A DNA stretch of 64,000 nt from Streptomyces sp. NBC_01498 (GCF_036327775.1 NZ_CP109598.1:2046001-2110000), one strand, 5' to 3'. Counted from the stretch's first letter, positions 13,367-25,507 are shown. The notes: a model not told the origin generated them from the sequence alone. Program-made: numbers and translations.

Positions 13367-14008
13367 TCAGCGCCGGGTGGGTACGCCCGTGAGCGCCGTC
13401 ACCACGGGGTCCAGCGCCTGGTGGATCTCGTCGCCGATCGACCGGAAGAAGGTGATGGGAGCGCCGTACGGGTCGTAGACCTCGTCCGCCTCCGCGTTCG
13501 GCGCCAGGAGCCAGCCGCGCAGCGCGGCGGCGGCACGCACCAGCGCACGGGCCCGCTCGACCACCCCCTCGTCCAGGGCGTCGGGCAGCGTCGCCGGGTC
13601 TATGGCCCGTACGAGCCGGGTGAACTCCTTCAGCGTGAAGGTCCGCAGACCCGCCGAATGCCCCATCGAAATGACCTGCGCCCGGTGGTCCCGGGTCGCG
13701 GTGAGCACCAGATCGGCGCGGATGACGTGCTCGTCCAGCAGTTCCCGCCCGACGAAGCCGGACGGGTCCGCGCCGAAATCCGCCAGGACGGCCTCCGCGT
13801 TGGCCTCCATCGAGGCCCCCTCGTGCCCCCAGGTGCCCGCGCTCTCCACGATCAGCCCGCCGGTCAGCCGCTCGCCGAGCCGGTCGCTCAGGGCATGACG
13901 GTTCAGCCGCTCGGTGATGGGCGAGCGGCACACGTTGCCCGTACTGACGTGGAGGATGCGGAAGGTGTCCGGGAGTCCCGCTATGCCACGCCCCTCAGGG
14001 GCGGTCAA
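13367..14008 (-). CDS. Low-molecular-weight tyrosine phosphatase homologue lacking the catalytic Cys
   Basis: 213 aa. Starts at TTG 14008 in a TTGA overlap with the preceding gene, with GAGGTG about 6 bases upstream. The phosphate-binding loop reads HVSTGNVCRSPITERL, where active enzymes have VCxGNxCRSP: the nucleophile is Ser22, while the second Cys27 and Arg28 remain. The general-acid region is present as VYDPYG. With Ser it should bind but hardly hydrolyse phosphotyrosine, so it may be a phospho-reader; it could also work on another substrate. It is coupled to the Sua5-type gene. Confidence 0.85.
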   Translation of the reverse strand: MTAPEGRGIAGLPDTFRILHVSTGNVCRSPITERLNRHALSDRLGERLTGGLIVESAGTWGHEGASMEANAEAVLADFGADPSGFVGRELLDEHVIRADLVLTATRDHRAQVISMGHSAGLRTFTLKEFTRLVRAIDPATLPDALDEGVVERARALVRAAAALRGWLLAPNAEADEVYDPYGAPITFFRSIGDEIHQALDPVVTALTGVPTRR

Positions 14009-14652
14009 TTGGCCACCTCGAGGTCGGGTACGACCTTGCGCAGCTCGTCCGCGTCGACGGCGCCCGCGCGCAGCAGCAGCGGGACCTTGCCGGTCACGTC
14101 CACGATCGAGGACGGGACGATGCCGGGGGTCCGCCCGCCGTCGAGATACACGGACACCGCGTCCGCCAGCATCTCCTGCGCGCTGTCGCAGTCCTCCGGC
14201 GCCGGGTGTCCGGTCAGGTTCGCGCTGGACACGGCCATCGGGCCGACCTCGGTCAGCAGCTCGATCGCGACGGGGTGCAGCGGCATCCGGATCGCGACCG
14301 TGCCACGGGTGTCACCGAGGTCCCACTGGAGCGAGGGCTGGTGGCGGGCGACCAGGGTGAGGGCACCGGGCCAGAACGCGTCGACCAGTTCCCACGCCTG
14401 CTCGGAGAAGTCCGTGACGAGGCCGTGCAGGGTGTTGGGCGAGCCGATGAGCACGGGCGTGGGCATGTTGCGGCCACGGCCCTTGGCGTCGAGGAGATCG
14501 GCGACGGCCTCGGAGCTGAAGGCGTCGGCGCCGAGCCCGTAGACGGTGTCCGTGGGCAGGACGACGAGCTCGCCGCGGCGGACGGCGGACGCGGCTTCAC
14601 GCAGACCGGTCGTACGGTCGGTCGCGTCGTTGCAGTCGTATCGCCGTGCCAT
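14005..14652 (-). CDS. tsaC: Threonylcarbamoyl-AMP synthase (Sua5/YrdC/TsaC family)
   Basis: 215 aa, single YrdC domain. It makes threonylcarbamoyl-AMP from threonine, bicarbonate and ATP for t6A37 modification of ANN-decoding tRNAs. Seen: the N-terminal LVVLPTDTVYGLGADA, then KGRGRNMPTPVLI, WPGALTLVA and SSANLTGHPA, all family signatures. ATG 14652 follows a 230-base gap from prmC; its stop overlaps the phosphatase homologue. Confidence 0.95.
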   Translation of the reverse strand: MARRYDCNDATDRTTGLREAASAVRRGELVVLPTDTVYGLGADAFSSEAVADLLDAKGRGRNMPTPVLIGSPNTLHGLVTDFSEQAWELVDAFWPGALTLVARHQPSLQWDLGDTRGTVAIRMPLHPVAIELLTEVGPMAVSSANLTGHPAPEDCDSAQEMLADAVSVYLDGGRTPGIVPSSIVDVTGKVPLLLRAGAVDADELRKVVPDLEVAN

Positions 14653-14882
14653 GTCTCACAGCCCTCTCTCGTAATTTTTTGTGGCGCGGTTCGCCGCCTC
14701 CGGGGCGCTGAAGCCGGTGTCGACGGTCGACCGTGCTCGGCCCCTCGTTCCTCGGGGCTTCCGCGCGCTCTCCCTTTCGACACCGACGCGCCCTTTCGGC
14801 TCACTCGCCGCCCCGGACCCGGGGAGTCCGGGGGCCGGCGTCAGGGACCTGGGGGTGGCCCGAGTCATCGGCGTGCCCGTGA

Positions 14883-15788
14883 TCACGGCAACGCCTTGCG
14901 GGCCGTCGCGAAGCGCGGGCGCTTGTTCAGGTCCGGGTGGTCGGCCGCGTCCGCCCAGCCGGCCTCCTCGCTGAAGATCCACGGGACCTGGCCGCCCTGG
15001 GTGTCCGCGTGCTCGACCACCACCAGGCCGCCCGGCCGCAGCAGCCGGTGCGCGGTGCGTTCGATGCCGCGGATGGTGTCGAGGCCGTCCTCGCCGGAGA
15101 AAAGCGCCATCTCCGGGTCGTGGTCACGGGCCTCGGGCGCCACGTACTCCCACTCGGTGAGCGGGATGTACGGCGGGTTGGAGATCACCAGGTCGACCTG
15201 CCCGTCGAAGTCCGGGAGGGCCGTCAGGGCGTCGCCGCGGTGCACGGTGACCCTGGACCCCTCGGCGTTCCGCCGCGTCCAGGTGAGGGCGTCCTCGGAC
15301 AGCTCCACGGCGTGCACACGCGAGCGCGGCACCTCCTGCGCCATGGCGAGCGCGATGGCGCCCGATCCGGAGCAGAGGTCGACGATCAGCGGCTCCACCA
15401 CGTCCATCGCGCGGACCGCGTCTATCGCCCAGCCGACGACGGACTCGGTCTCCGGGCGGGGCACGAACACCCCTGGCCCGACCTGGAGTTCCAGATACCG
15501 GAAGAAGACCCGGCCGGTGATGTGCTGGAGCGGTTCACGGGCCTCGCGGCGGGCGACGGTCTCCCAGTAGCGGGCGTCGAACTCCTCGTCCACGACGCTG
15601 TGCAGCTCACCGCGCTTGACGCCGTGGACGAACGCGGCGAGTTCCTCCGCGTCGAACCGGGGCGACGGCACGCCCGCGTCCGCCAGCCGCTGGGTGGCCT
15701 GGGCCACCTCGGCAAGCAGCAGACTGCGGGGCGCGTGCCCGCGGCGGGGCCGCCGGGGGTCGCTGGGCCCCCCAGAAGGTGGCTGCAC
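14883..15788 (-). CDS. prmC: Release factor glutamine methyltransferase
   Basis: 301 aa. Methylates the Gln of the GGQ motif in release factors using S-adenosylmethionine. Start GTG 15788 has a perfect AGGAGG site 7 bases upstream. An N-terminal helical domain (about 20-105, with PLQHITGRVFF) precedes the Rossmann domain with VDLCSGSGAIALAMA and the substrate-Gln-binding NPPYIPLTEWE. It lies 69 bases after prfA, whose product is its substrate. Confidence 0.97.
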   Translation of the reverse strand: MQPPSGGPSDPRRPRRGHAPRSLLLAEVAQATQRLADAGVPSPRFDAEELAAFVHGVKRGELHSVVDEEFDARYWETVARREAREPLQHITGRVFFRYLELQVGPGVFVPRPETESVVGWAIDAVRAMDVVEPLIVDLCSGSGAIALAMAQEVPRSRVHAVELSEDALTWTRRNAEGSRVTVHRGDALTALPDFDGQVDLVISNPPYIPLTEWEYVAPEARDHDPEMALFSGEDGLDTIRGIERTAHRLLRPGGLVVVEHADTQGGQVPWIFSEEAGWADAADHPDLNKRPRFATARKALP

Positions 15789-15857
15789 GCTGGTTCCTCC
15801 TGAGACAGGGACGGGGAGGGATCGTGGTCGGGGTTGCCCGAGAGGGACGGGCGGTGG

Positions 15858-16949
15858 TCAGGCCGCCGCGAGCTTCGCCGCCGAGTCGGCGTCGACGCAC
15901 GCCTGGATCACGGCCGTCAGCTCTCCGTCGAGCACCTGGTCCAAGTTGTACGCCTTGAAGCCGACCCGGTGGTCCGAGATCCGGTTTTCCGGAAAGTTGT
16001 ACGTACGGATCTTCTCCGAACGGTCGACGGTCCGCACCTGGCTGCGCCGGACGTCGGCCGCGTTGCGCTCGGCCTCCTCCTGCGCGGCGGCGAGCAGCCG
16101 CGAGCGCAGGATACGCATGGCCTGCTCCTTGTTCTGGAGCTGGCTCTTCTCGTTCTGGCAGGAGGCGACGACACCGGTGGGCAGGTGGGTGATCCGGACG
16201 GCGGAGTCGGTCGTGTTGACGGACTGGCCACCGGGTCCCGAGGAGCGGTAGACGTCGATACGCAGGTCGTTGGTGTGGATCTCCACGTCGACCTCCTCCG
16301 CCTCCGGTGTCACGAGGACCCCGGCCGCCGAGGTGTGGATGCGGCCCTGGGACTCGGTGGACGGGACGCGCTGGACGCGGTGCACCCCGCCCTCGTACTT
16401 CAGCTTCGCCCAGACACCCTGGCCGGGCTCGGTCGCGCCGTTGCCGCCCTTGGTCTTCACGGCGACCTGGACGTCCTTGTAGCCGCCGAGTTCGGACTCG
16501 GTGGCGTCGATGATCTCGGTCTTCCAGCCGACGCGCTCGGCGTAGCGCAGATACATCCGCAGCAGGTCGCCCGCGAACAGGGCGGACTCGTCGCCGCCCG
16601 CGCCCGCCTTGATCTCCAGGATGACGTCCTTGTCGTCGCTGGGGTCGCGCGGGACGAGCAGCAGCCGCAGCTTGTCGGTCAGCTCCTCGCGCTGCTTCTC
16701 CAGCACCTTGACCTCGGCGGCGAACTCGCCGGCCGACGGGTCGGTGGGGTCGGCGGCGAACTCGCGGGCCGTCCCGATGTCGTCCCCGGTCCGCTTCCAG
16801 GCGCGGTACGCCCCGATGATCGGGGTCAGCTCGGCGTACCGCTTGTTGAGCTTGCGGGCGTGCGCCTGGTCCGAGTGGACCGACGGGTCGGCGAGCTTCT
16901 TCTCCAGGTCGGCGTGCTCGCCGACCAGTTCCTCGACCGCCTCGAACAT
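15858..16949 (-). CDS. prfA: Peptide chain release factor 1
   Basis: 363 aa, recognises UAA and UAG stop codons. The start is ATG 16949 ([19 protein letters not shown]); the longer open frame upstream overlaps the rpmE region and is not family sequence. The GGQ loop is [17 protein letters not shown] and the codon-recognition region lies near [15 protein letters not shown]. The GGQ Gln is the expected PrmC target. It is 100 bases behind rpmE and may share the rpmE promoter. Confidence 0.98.
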   Translation of the reverse strand: MFEAVEELVGEHADLEKKLADPSVHSDQAHARKLNKRYAELTPIIGAYRAWKRTGDDIGTAREFAADPTDPSAGEFAAEVKVLEKQREELTDKLRLLLVPRDPSDDKDVILEIKAGAGGDESALFAGDLLRMYLRYAERVGWKTEIIDATESELGGYKDVQVAVKTKGGNGATEPGQGVWAKLKYEGGVHRVQRVPSTESQGRIHTSAAGVLVTPEAEEVDVEIHTNDLRIDVYRSSGPGGQSVNTTDSAVRITHLPTGVVASCQNEKSQLQNKEQAMRILRSRLLAAAQEEAERNAADVRRSQVRTVDRSEKIRTYNFPENRISDHRVGFKAYNLDQVLDGELTAVIQACVDADSAAKLAAA

Positions 16950-17049
16950 TCGGGGGCTCCTGGGTTGCGTACGGAAGTGCTGCGGGACGGCAAAGCGCCG
17001 GTCCCGACGCCCCAGGGCAGGGGCGCCGAGAACCGGCGCAGGTGGCTCG

Positions 17050-17277
17050 CTACTTGTTGGCGGAGCCGGCGGCAGCCTTGCCGAAGCGGGCCTCGAAGCG
17101 GGCCACACGGCCACCGGTGTCGAGGATCTTCTGCTTGCCCGTGTAGAACGGGTGGCACTCGGAGCAGATTTCGGCACGGACGGAGCCCGATTCGATGGTG
17201 CTGCGAGTGGTGAACGACGCACCGCAGGTACAGCTGACCTGGGTCTCGACGTACGTGGGGTGGATGTCGCGCTTCAA
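17050..17277 (-). CDS. rpmE: 50S ribosomal protein L31, zinc-binding form
   Basis: 75 aa. The start is TTG 17277 with AGGAG 5 bases upstream ([14 protein letters not shown]); the open frame before it has no homology to L31. Zinc ligands are present as SCTCGASF and [14 protein letters not shown], so this is the Cys-containing (C+) form. It is preceded by an exact SigR-type promoter, which suggests induction by disulfide stress, a condition that releases zinc from proteins. Confidence 0.97.
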   Translation of the reverse strand: MKRDIHPTYVETQVSCTCGASFTTRSTIESGSVRAEICSECHPFYTGKQKILDTGGRVARFEARFGKAAAGSANK

Positions 17278-17392
17278 GGTGTCTCCTAGGGAACGTCCTC
17301 GCCGGGCGAGGAAGGCGCCGGGTCGCACCGCGGATGCGGGTACGTGAACCGGGGCCGACGAACCAGTCTGCCAGGACCGGCCGTATCTCCAA

Positions 17393-17418
17393 AACCGGGG
17401 TGGTGCCGGATCTATTCC
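17393..17418 (-). promoter_or_regulatory. SigR-type promoter of rpmE
   Basis: On the minus strand GGAAT (17418-17414) is followed after exactly 18 bases by GTT (17395-17393), the consensus GGAAT-N18/19-GTT for the thiol-stress sigma factor SigR of Streptomyces. It lies 115-140 bases upstream of rpmE with no gene between. rpmE has been described as a SigR target in S. coelicolor, to my recollection. Confidence 0.75.
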
Positions 17419-17453
17419 GCAGGGCTCCGGCCCGGCGGGCGGCGGTACGGAAC

Positions 17454-17485
17454 GGGGGGAGGACCGGTCGGCCGGTCCTCCCCCC
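17454..17485. terminator. Terminator hairpin after the secreted protease gene
   Basis: A perfect 14-bp stem (17454-17467 / 17472-17485) with loop TCGG begins 6 bases past the protease stop. It separates the protease transcript from the rpmE promoter. Confidence 0.85.
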
Positions 17486-17491
17486 GCGGTG

Positions 17492-19216
17492 TCACGCGAT
17501 CGTGTAGTAGCTCTGCCAGCCGGTACCGAGGCTCACCGGGGCGGCGAAGATCTCGGACGTGGCCTTGCCGGTCCCCTTGAGGAGGGACAGGCTGCCGCCC
17601 GGGGTGCGGACGAGGACGTCGGCCTTGCCGTCACCGTTCACATCACCCGGAGTGACGATCAGGTTGTACGCGGACCAGTCGGCCCGGACGACGACCGGTG
17701 CCTCGAACGGGGCGGTGGACTTGCCGGTGCCCTTCGCGAGGTAGAGGTCGTTCGTGCCGCCCCGGCGGACCAGCAGGTCGGCCTTGCCGTCGTTGGTGTA
17801 GTCACCGTGGCCGCGGATCTGGTTGTACGCCTGGTAGCCGGTGCCGACCTCGACCGGGGTGTTGAACTTGCCGTTGCCGTAGCTCGGGTGCACCGTCAGC
17901 GTGCCGGCGGAGGTGACCGAGAGGATGTCGCCCTTGCCGTCACCGTTCACGTCGCCGGGGGCGACGATCGCGCGGACGGTCTTCCAGTTGGAGAACATCT
18001 TCGTCTTCACGTACGTCGCGCTGCTCACGGAGCGGTGCAGCCAGTAGACGTCACCGGTGGACGCCTCCCGGGCGACGAGGTCCTCGTAGCCGTCCCTGTT
18101 CAGGTCGGTCTGCACGAGGTAGTTGTAGGCGCTGTACGACCCGGCGAACGCCGTGCGTGTGAGCTTCTCACCGCTGGACGTGAAGGTGTAGCCGGTGCTG
18201 CCCGTCGTCGTACGCGCGAACGGGTCCGCCCGGTGGTCGCGGCTGAAGCTGGTGTCGTCGATACGCGGCTGGAGAGCCGCCATGTACGTCGAGACCTTGG
18301 TGTAGACGTCGTACGTGCCACCGAAGTTGCACAGCTCGGACTGCGTGGCGACACCCCAGGAGGTGACGCCGATGATCCGGCCGCTCACCATCATCGGGCT
18401 GCCGGAGTCACCGGGGCAGGTCGCCTGGCCCGTGGAGTTGTCTCCCGTACCGCCGTTGCCCGCGCAGATCATGTGACCGGGCTTGTACATCCCCGGGATG
18501 CCGACCGCGGTGTCGAGGTTCTCGCCGCACTCGGCGTCAGACCGCAGCGGCTGGGTGACGCGCTGGAGGGTGTCGGCCAGCGTGTCGTAGTCCGGGTCCG
18601 AGCCGGTCATGCCCCACCCGTAGGTGGTGGCGGTGGTGCCCGCCGCGTACCGCGCCGTGTCACCGTACGACGCGGGCTGCGCCGGGGTGGCCGTCAGGGG
18701 CTTGGAGAGCGTCAGCAGCGCGACGTCGTTGTCGATCGTGTCCGCGTTGTACGAGCCGGCGTAGTAGGAGCGGCTGATGCCGACCACGGTGCCCTCGTCG
18801 TTCGGACCGCCGGCGAGTTTGGCCGTGTTGGCCATAATCATGCCCCGGCCGACCATGTCGAGTGCGTTGCCGTACTCGTCGGTGACGCAATGCGCCGCGG
18901 TGAGAACCTTGTTGGGCGCGACGAGTGTGCCGCCGCAGGTGAAGTAGAAGTATCCGTCGTTGTCGAACTCGAAAAGCAGTTGCACCATCCAGGGGGCGCT
19001 GCTGATGGAAGTGTTCGTCCCGCCGATGATTCGCGGGGATACTTCCTTGGAACTGACGACCTTGGAGTCCTTGGGCGGCAGGAATTTCTCGCTGCCACCG
19101 TCATCGGCCTGGGCCGTGGCCACCAGTCCGCCGGCGAGGACGGCAACTGCCGCCGTACCGACGGCTATCAGTCTCCGCAGTCCGGAGAAGGGTCTGCCAT
19201 GACGCGACACACGCAC
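17492..19216 (-). CDS. Secreted trypsin-like serine protease with FG-GAP repeats
   Basis: 574 aa from GTG 19216 (GGGAG 6 bases upstream). Signal peptide about 1-38 (Arg-rich start, then [22 protein letters not shown]). The mature S1 protease begins near RIIGGTNTS and has the triad His in LTAAHCV, Asp in DNDVALL and Ser in CPGDSGSPM. After a spacer the C-terminal half (about 335-574) has repeats with [18 protein letters not shown] Ca-binding motifs that form a beta-propeller. It lies between rho and rpmE, a place with no such gene in mycobacteria, and has its own terminator. Confidence 0.93.
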   Translation of the reverse strand: MRVSRHGRPFSGLRRLIAVGTAAVAVLAGGLVATAQADDGGSEKFLPPKDSKVVSSKEVSPRIIGGTNTSISSAPWMVQLLFEFDNDGYFYFTCGGTLVAPNKVLTAAHCVTDEYGNALDMVGRGMIMANTAKLAGGPNDEGTVVGISRSYYAGSYNADTIDNDVALLTLSKPLTATPAQPASYGDTARYAAGTTATTYGWGMTGSDPDYDTLADTLQRVTQPLRSDAECGENLDTAVGIPGMYKPGHMICAGNGGTGDNSTGQATCPGDSGSPMMVSGRIIGVTSWGVATQSELCNFGGTYDVYTKVSTYMAALQPRIDDTSFSRDHRADPFARTTTGSTGYTFTSSGEKLTRTAFAGSYSAYNYLVQTDLNRDGYEDLVAREASTGDVYWLHRSVSSATYVKTKMFSNWKTVRAIVAPGDVNGDGKGDILSVTSAGTLTVHPSYGNGKFNTPVEVGTGYQAYNQIRGHGDYTNDGKADLLVRRGGTNDLYLAKGTGKSTAPFEAPVVVRADWSAYNLIVTPGDVNGDGKADVLVRTPGGSLSLLKGTGKATSEIFAAPVSLGTGWQSYYTIA

Positions 19217-19393
19217 GCAAATCTCCCACTAATCAAGGGAATTGGTTTGGCGCCGTGTGGGGGGATGGAACGGCTGAATGAATATTACACACAGAAATCC
19301 GCCCCGTCACCGGAGTAACGGGGCGGACCCATATGGACGTTGAGCAATCGGGACGGAGTTCCCGGAACGACGTCGATTCAGAACGACGCCACG

Positions 19394-21457
<2,064 letters not shown>

Positions 21458-21862
21458 GAAGGGTCCTTCCCTGGAGCGGACGTCGGCCTTCTGGCTCGGC
21501 GACCGGTCGTGCTGTCCGACCGCGGGTTGTGATCTTGTCGATCACCGGCCGAGATCGGGGCGATGGTCCCGCCGGGTACGGCGGAAGACGTGCATACGTG
21601 CAATGGGTCCGGCGCGAGGTCCCCCTGCTCGGCCCTCTCCTGGGCATAGCGAGGGGTGTCGTGCCGGTTCCGGGGCGTGCTCAGAACTGCTCAGGCAGGC
21701 TGCTCAGGCAGTTGGGGAGGCTCCCGGAAGAATGGTGGTCCCGAATCGGGACACGAAGCACCGAGCCACAAAGACGTCGGGTGCAGACTTGAGATTAACA
21801 CTACCGGCTCCAACAAACATTCCCCCTCTCACTCACCGGCAATCCACCGTCACTGAGAACCG
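21458..21862 (-). promoter_or_regulatory. Long rho leader with SigR-like promoter
   Basis: This 405-base region has no convincing gene. On the minus strand GGAAT (21823-21819) is separated by 19 bases from GTT (21799-21797), within the SigR consensus range. Transcription from there would give an untranslated leader of about 330 bases before rho. Rho genes in other bacteria are autoregulated through their leaders, which may apply here. The promoter match is weaker evidence than at rpmE because nothing independent supports it. Confidence 0.45.
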
Positions 21863-22783
21863 TCACTGAGAACTCAGCGGCAGCACGCTCGCGCCCGTGC
21901 CGTCGAGGCCCAGCCTGTTCGCCGCCCAGCCCTCGCCGGCCAGCCGTGCGACCTTGTCGGCCGCACTGTCCTCGGTCAGCGCGAGGACCGTGGGTCCGGC
22001 GCCGGAGATGACCGCGGGGACGCCGTCGGCCCGCAGCCGGTTGACCAGCTCGACGCTCTGCGGCATCGCCGGGGCGCGGTATTCCTGGTGCAGCCGGTCC
22101 TCGGTGGCCGCCAGCAGCAGCTCGGGACGCCTGGTCAGAGCCTCGGTGAGCAGGGCGGCCCGGCCCGCGTTGAAGCTGGCGTCGCCGTGCGGGACGGAGC
22201 GCGGGAGCAGTCCGCGCGCGGTCTCGGTGAGGACGGGGCGGTCGGGGACGAAGACGACCGGGACGACCGGGCCGGCGACCTCCATACGGATGGCGCGGGC
22301 GGCTCCCCCGTCGGTCCAGGCGAGCGTGAATCCGCCGAGCAGACACGCCGCGACGTTGTCCGGGTGGCCCTCGATCTCGGTGGCGAGCTCCAGCAGCGCC
22401 GTGTCGTCGAGCCGGGCGTCGCCGCCTATCGTCACGGCGCGCGCGGCGACGATCCCGGCGCAGATGGCGGCGGACGAGGAGCCCAGGCCCCGGCCGTGCG
22501 GGATGCGGTTGGCGCAGACGACCTCCAGGCCGCGCGGCTGGCCGCCGAGCAGGTCGAACGCGGTGCGCAGGGACCGTACGAGGAGGTGGTTCTCGTCGCG
22601 GGGCAGCGTGTCGGCGCCCTCGCCGGCGATGTCGACGTGCAGACCGGCGTCGGCGACGCGCACCACGACGTCGTCGTAGAGCCCCAGGGACAGGCCGAAG
22701 GCGTCGAATCCCGGCCCGAGGTTGGCGCTGGTGGCGGGGACGCGCACCCGTACGGCGGCGGCGCGGAAGGCGGGACCGGCCAT
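21863..22783 (-). CDS. thrB: Homoserine kinase
   Basis: 306 aa, GHMP kinase that phosphorylates homoserine with ATP. Start ATG 22783 (MAGPAFRAAAVRVRVPATS); the open frame before it has no family sequence. The substrate/nucleotide motif is PHGRGLGSSSAAI (about 100), preceded by TSANLGPGFDAFG and followed by AVISGAGPTVLAL. It is the third step gene of hom-thrC-thrB, but lies 301 bases after thrC behind a hairpin, so it may be transcribed partly on its own. Confidence 0.97.
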   Translation of the reverse strand: MAGPAFRAAAVRVRVPATSANLGPGFDAFGLSLGLYDDVVVRVADAGLHVDIAGEGADTLPRDENHLLVRSLRTAFDLLGGQPRGLEVVCANRIPHGRGLGSSSAAICAGIVAARAVTIGGDARLDDTALLELATEIEGHPDNVAACLLGGFTLAWTDGGAARAIRMEVAGPVVPVVFVPDRPVLTETARGLLPRSVPHGDASFNAGRAALLTEALTRRPELLLAATEDRLHQEYRAPAMPQSVELVNRLRADGVPAVISGAGPTVLALTEDSAADKVARLAGEGWAANRLGLDGTGASVLPLSSQ

Positions 22784-23042
22784 CGCGTGGACGACTCTCC
22801 TTGAGTGGCTGCGGGAATGCGGAACGGGGACGGGCTGCGGGACGGTGGGGGTTCGTCGGCGTGGTGAGGGATGCACCCGGCGGCCACGTGGGCGACAACA
22901 CCGCGGCATATGCGGCGGGGCGGGTGGGGACAGCCTAGCGAAGGAAGGTTCCGCGGCGACATAGGGCGCACAGGAGGCGCACGATGCGTGTCGCGTGGGT
23001 TCCTGTGCTCCTATGCGGGGTCTTGGTGCGCTTTGTGGGGCG

Positions 23043-23081
23043 CCCGCGTACGGCCCGGGGCGGGCCCGGACCGTACGCGGG
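23043..23081 (-). terminator. Hairpin between thrC and thrB
   Basis: Perfect 11-bp stem (CCCGCGTACGG 23043-23053 / 23071-23081) with a GC-rich 17-base loop, 4 bases past the thrC stop. It looks like a terminator or attenuator. Nothing else was recognised in the 301-base gap 22784-23084. Confidence 0.65.
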
Positions 23082-23084
23082 TGC

Positions 23085-24191
23085 TCACACGAGTCCCAGC
23101 CGCTCCGCCGCCGTCACCGCGTCGACGGGCACGGTGACCGGCTGGGGCGCGCCGGCGACCGCCCAGTCCGGGTCCTTGAGCCCGTTGCCGGTGACGGTGC
23201 AGACGATGCGCTGCCCCCGGTCGACCTTGCCCTCTTCTACGGCCTTGAGCAGTCCGGCGACGGACGCGGCCGACGCGGGCTCCACGAAGACGCCCTCCTG
23301 GGCGGCCAACAGCCGGTAGGCGCGCAGGATCTGTCGGTCCGTCACCTCGTCGATGGCGCCGCCGGACTCGTCGCGCGCGGCGAGCGCCTGCTGCCAGGAC
23401 GCGGGGTTGCCGATCCGGATCGCGGTGGCGACGGTGTGCGGGTCCTTGACGACCTCGCCGCGTACGAGGGGCGCCGAACCGGACGCCTGGAAGCCCCACA
23501 TGCGGGGCGTGCGGGTCGCGGGGCCGTCGGCGGCGTACTCCGTGTAGCCCTTCCAGTAGGCCGTGATGTTGCCGGCGTTGCCGACGGGCAGCACATGGAG
23601 GTCGGGGGCGTCGCCGAGCGCGTCCACGATCTCGAAGGCGGCGGTCTTCTGGCCCTCGATACGGGACGGGTTGACCGAATTGACCAGCGCCACCGGGTAG
23701 TTGTCGGACAGTCCGCGCGCCAGCGTCAGACAGTCGTCGAAGTTCCCGTCGACCTGGAGGATCTTCGCGCCGTGCACCAGCGCCTGGCCCATCTTGCCGA
23801 GCGCGATCTTGCCCTGCGGCACAAGGACGGCGCACACCATGCCGGCCCGTACCGCGTACGCGGCGGCCGACGCCGAGGTGTTGCCGGTGGAGGCGCAGAT
23901 GACGGCCCGCGCGCCCGCCTCCTTGGCGTGCGTGATGGCCATCGTCATGCCGCGGTCCTTGAACGACCCGGTCGGGTTGGCGCCCTCGACCTTGAGGTGC
24001 ACCTCACAGCCGGTGAGCTCGGAGAGGACCTGGGCGGGGACGAGCGGGGTGCCGCCCTCGCGGAGGGTGACCACCGGGGCGGTGCCGGTGACCGGCAGAC
24101 GGTCCCGGTACTCCTCGATGATGCCCCGCCACTGGTGGGTGCCCGGCCGGGCGCCGCCCGCGGCGGGGCCGCTGCTGGCTTCGGTCGTCAT
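23085..24191 (-). CDS. thrC: Threonine synthase
   Basis: 368 aa, PLP enzyme converting O-phosphohomoserine to threonine. The PLP Lys is in [14 protein letters not shown] (about residue 78), the phosphate loop in [12 protein letters not shown], and the [15 protein letters not shown] segment is typical of the short bacterial form. It starts 5 bases after the hom stop, so the two are one transcription unit. Confidence 0.97.
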   Translation of the reverse strand: MTTEASSGPAAGGARPGTHQWRGIIEEYRDRLPVTGTAPVVTLREGGTPLVPAQVLSELTGCEVHLKVEGANPTGSFKDRGMTMAITHAKEAGARAVICASTGNTSASAAAYAVRAGMVCAVLVPQGKIALGKMGQALVHGAKILQVDGNFDDCLTLARGLSDNYPVALVNSVNPSRIEGQKTAAFEIVDALGDAPDLHVLPVGNAGNITAYWKGYTEYAADGPATRTPRMWGFQASGSAPLVRGEVVKDPHTVATAIRIGNPASWQQALAARDESGGAIDEVTDRQILRAYRLLAAQEGVFVEPASAASVAGLLKAVEEGKVDRGQRIVCTVTGNGLKDPDWAVAGAPQPVTVPVDAVTAAERLGLV

Positions 24192-24196
24192 GGGTC

Positions 24197-25507
24197 CTAC
24201 TCCCCTTCCACACGCATGATGCTGGCGACACCGCGCACGGTGTCGAGCTTGCGCAGCGCTTCGACGGTCCCCGAGAGGGCGGCGTCGGCCGCGCGGTGGG
24301 TGACGACGACGAGGGACGCCTCGCCGCCGAGTCCTTCACTGTCCGGCCGGCTCTGCTGGCGCACGGTGTCGATGGACACGTCGTGCTCGGCGAAGACCGT
24401 GGCGACCTGGGCCAGGACACCGGGTTTGTCGGCCACGTCGAGGCTGATGTGGTAGCGCGTCACGACCTCGGCCATGGAGCTGACCGGCAGCCGGGTGTAC
24501 GCGGACTCGCCGGGCCCCGTCGTGTCGGCGAGCCGGTTGCGGCAGGCCGCGACGAGGTCGCCGAGGACGGCGGACGCGGTGGGCGCGCCGCCCGCGCCGG
24601 GGCCGTAGAACATCAGCTGGCCGGCCGCCTCGGCCTCCACGAAGACCGCGTTGTACGCCTCGCGCACGGAGGCCAGGGGGTGGCTGAGCGGGATCATCGC
24701 GGGGTGGACGCGCGCGGTGACGGACTTCCCGTCGGCGGCGCGCTCGCAGATCGCCAGGAGCTTGACGGTGCAGCCCATGCGCCGTGCGGAGGCGATGTCG
24801 GCGGAGGTGACCTCGGTGAGGCCCTCGCGGTGGACGTCGTCGAGGCGTACCCGGGTGTGGAAGGCGATCCCGGCGAGGATCGCGGCCTTGGCGGCGGCGT
24901 CGAAGCCCTCGACGTCGGCGGTCGGGTCGGCCTCCGCGTAGCCGAGCGCCGTCGCCTCGTCCAGCGCCTCCGAGTAGCCGGCGCCGGAGGAGTCCATCCG
25001 GTCGAGGATGAAGTTGGTGGTGCCGTTGACGATGCCGAGCACCCGGTTGACCTTGTCGCCCGCGAGGGACTCGCGCAGCGGGCGCAGCAGCGGGATCGCG
25101 CCGGCGACGGCCGCCTCGTAGTAGAGGTCCTTGCCGTGGGTGCGGGCCGCCGTGAAGAGCGTCGGGCCGTCCTCGGCGAGCAGCGCCTTGTTGGCCGAGA
25201 CGACGGACGCGCCGTGCTCGAAGGCGGTGGTGATCAGGGTGCGGGCGGGCTCGATGCCGCCGATGACCTCCACGACGACGTCGATGTCCCCGCGTTTGAC
25301 CAGGGCGGTGGCGTCGGTCGTGATGAGCGCGGGGTCGATGCCCTCGCGGATCCGGGAGGGACGGCGGACGGCGACCCCGGTGAGTTCCAGGGGGGCGCCG
25401 ATCCGCGCGGCCAGGTCGTCGGCGTGCGTCGCCATGATGCGCGCCACCTCGGAGCCGACGACTCCACAGCCCAGCAGCGCCACCTTCAGCGGACGCGTAC
25501 GCATCAT
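24197..25507 (-). CDS. hom: Homoserine dehydrogenase with ACT domain
   Basis: 436 aa. Reduces aspartate semialdehyde to homoserine. ATG 25507 has GAGG 4 bases upstream. NAD(P)-binding [13 protein letters not shown] at the N-terminus; catalytic part with [19 protein letters not shown]; a C-terminal ACT domain (about 355-436, [16 protein letters not shown]), the usual site of threonine feedback inhibition. It lies 120 bases after lysA, linking lysine and threonine branches of the aspartate pathway. Confidence 0.97.
   Translation of the reverse strand: MMRTRPLKVALLGCGVVGSEVARIMATHADDLAARIGAPLELTGVAVRRPSRIREGIDPALITTDATALVKRGDIDVVVEVIGGIEPARTLITTAFEHGASVVSANKALLAEDGPTLFTAARTHGKDLYYEAAVAGAIPLLRPLRESLAGDKVNRVLGIVNGTTNFILDRMDSSGAGYSEALDEATALGYAEADPTADVEGFDAAAKAAILAGIAFHTRVRLDDVHREGLTEVTSADIASARRMGCTVKLLAICERAADGKSVTARVHPAMIPLSHPLASVREAYNAVFVEAEAAGQLMFYGPGAGGAPTASAVLGDLVAACRNRLADTTGPGESAYTRLPVSSMAEVVTRYHISLDVADKPGVLAQVATVFAEHDVSIDTVRQQSRPDSEGLGGEASLVVVTHRAADAALSGTVEALRKLDTVRGVASIMRVEGE

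Noticed and set aside
15858..17222. Extended start of prfA upstream of 16949
   Set aside because: The added residues overlap rpmE on the same strand in another frame and are unlike any release factor.
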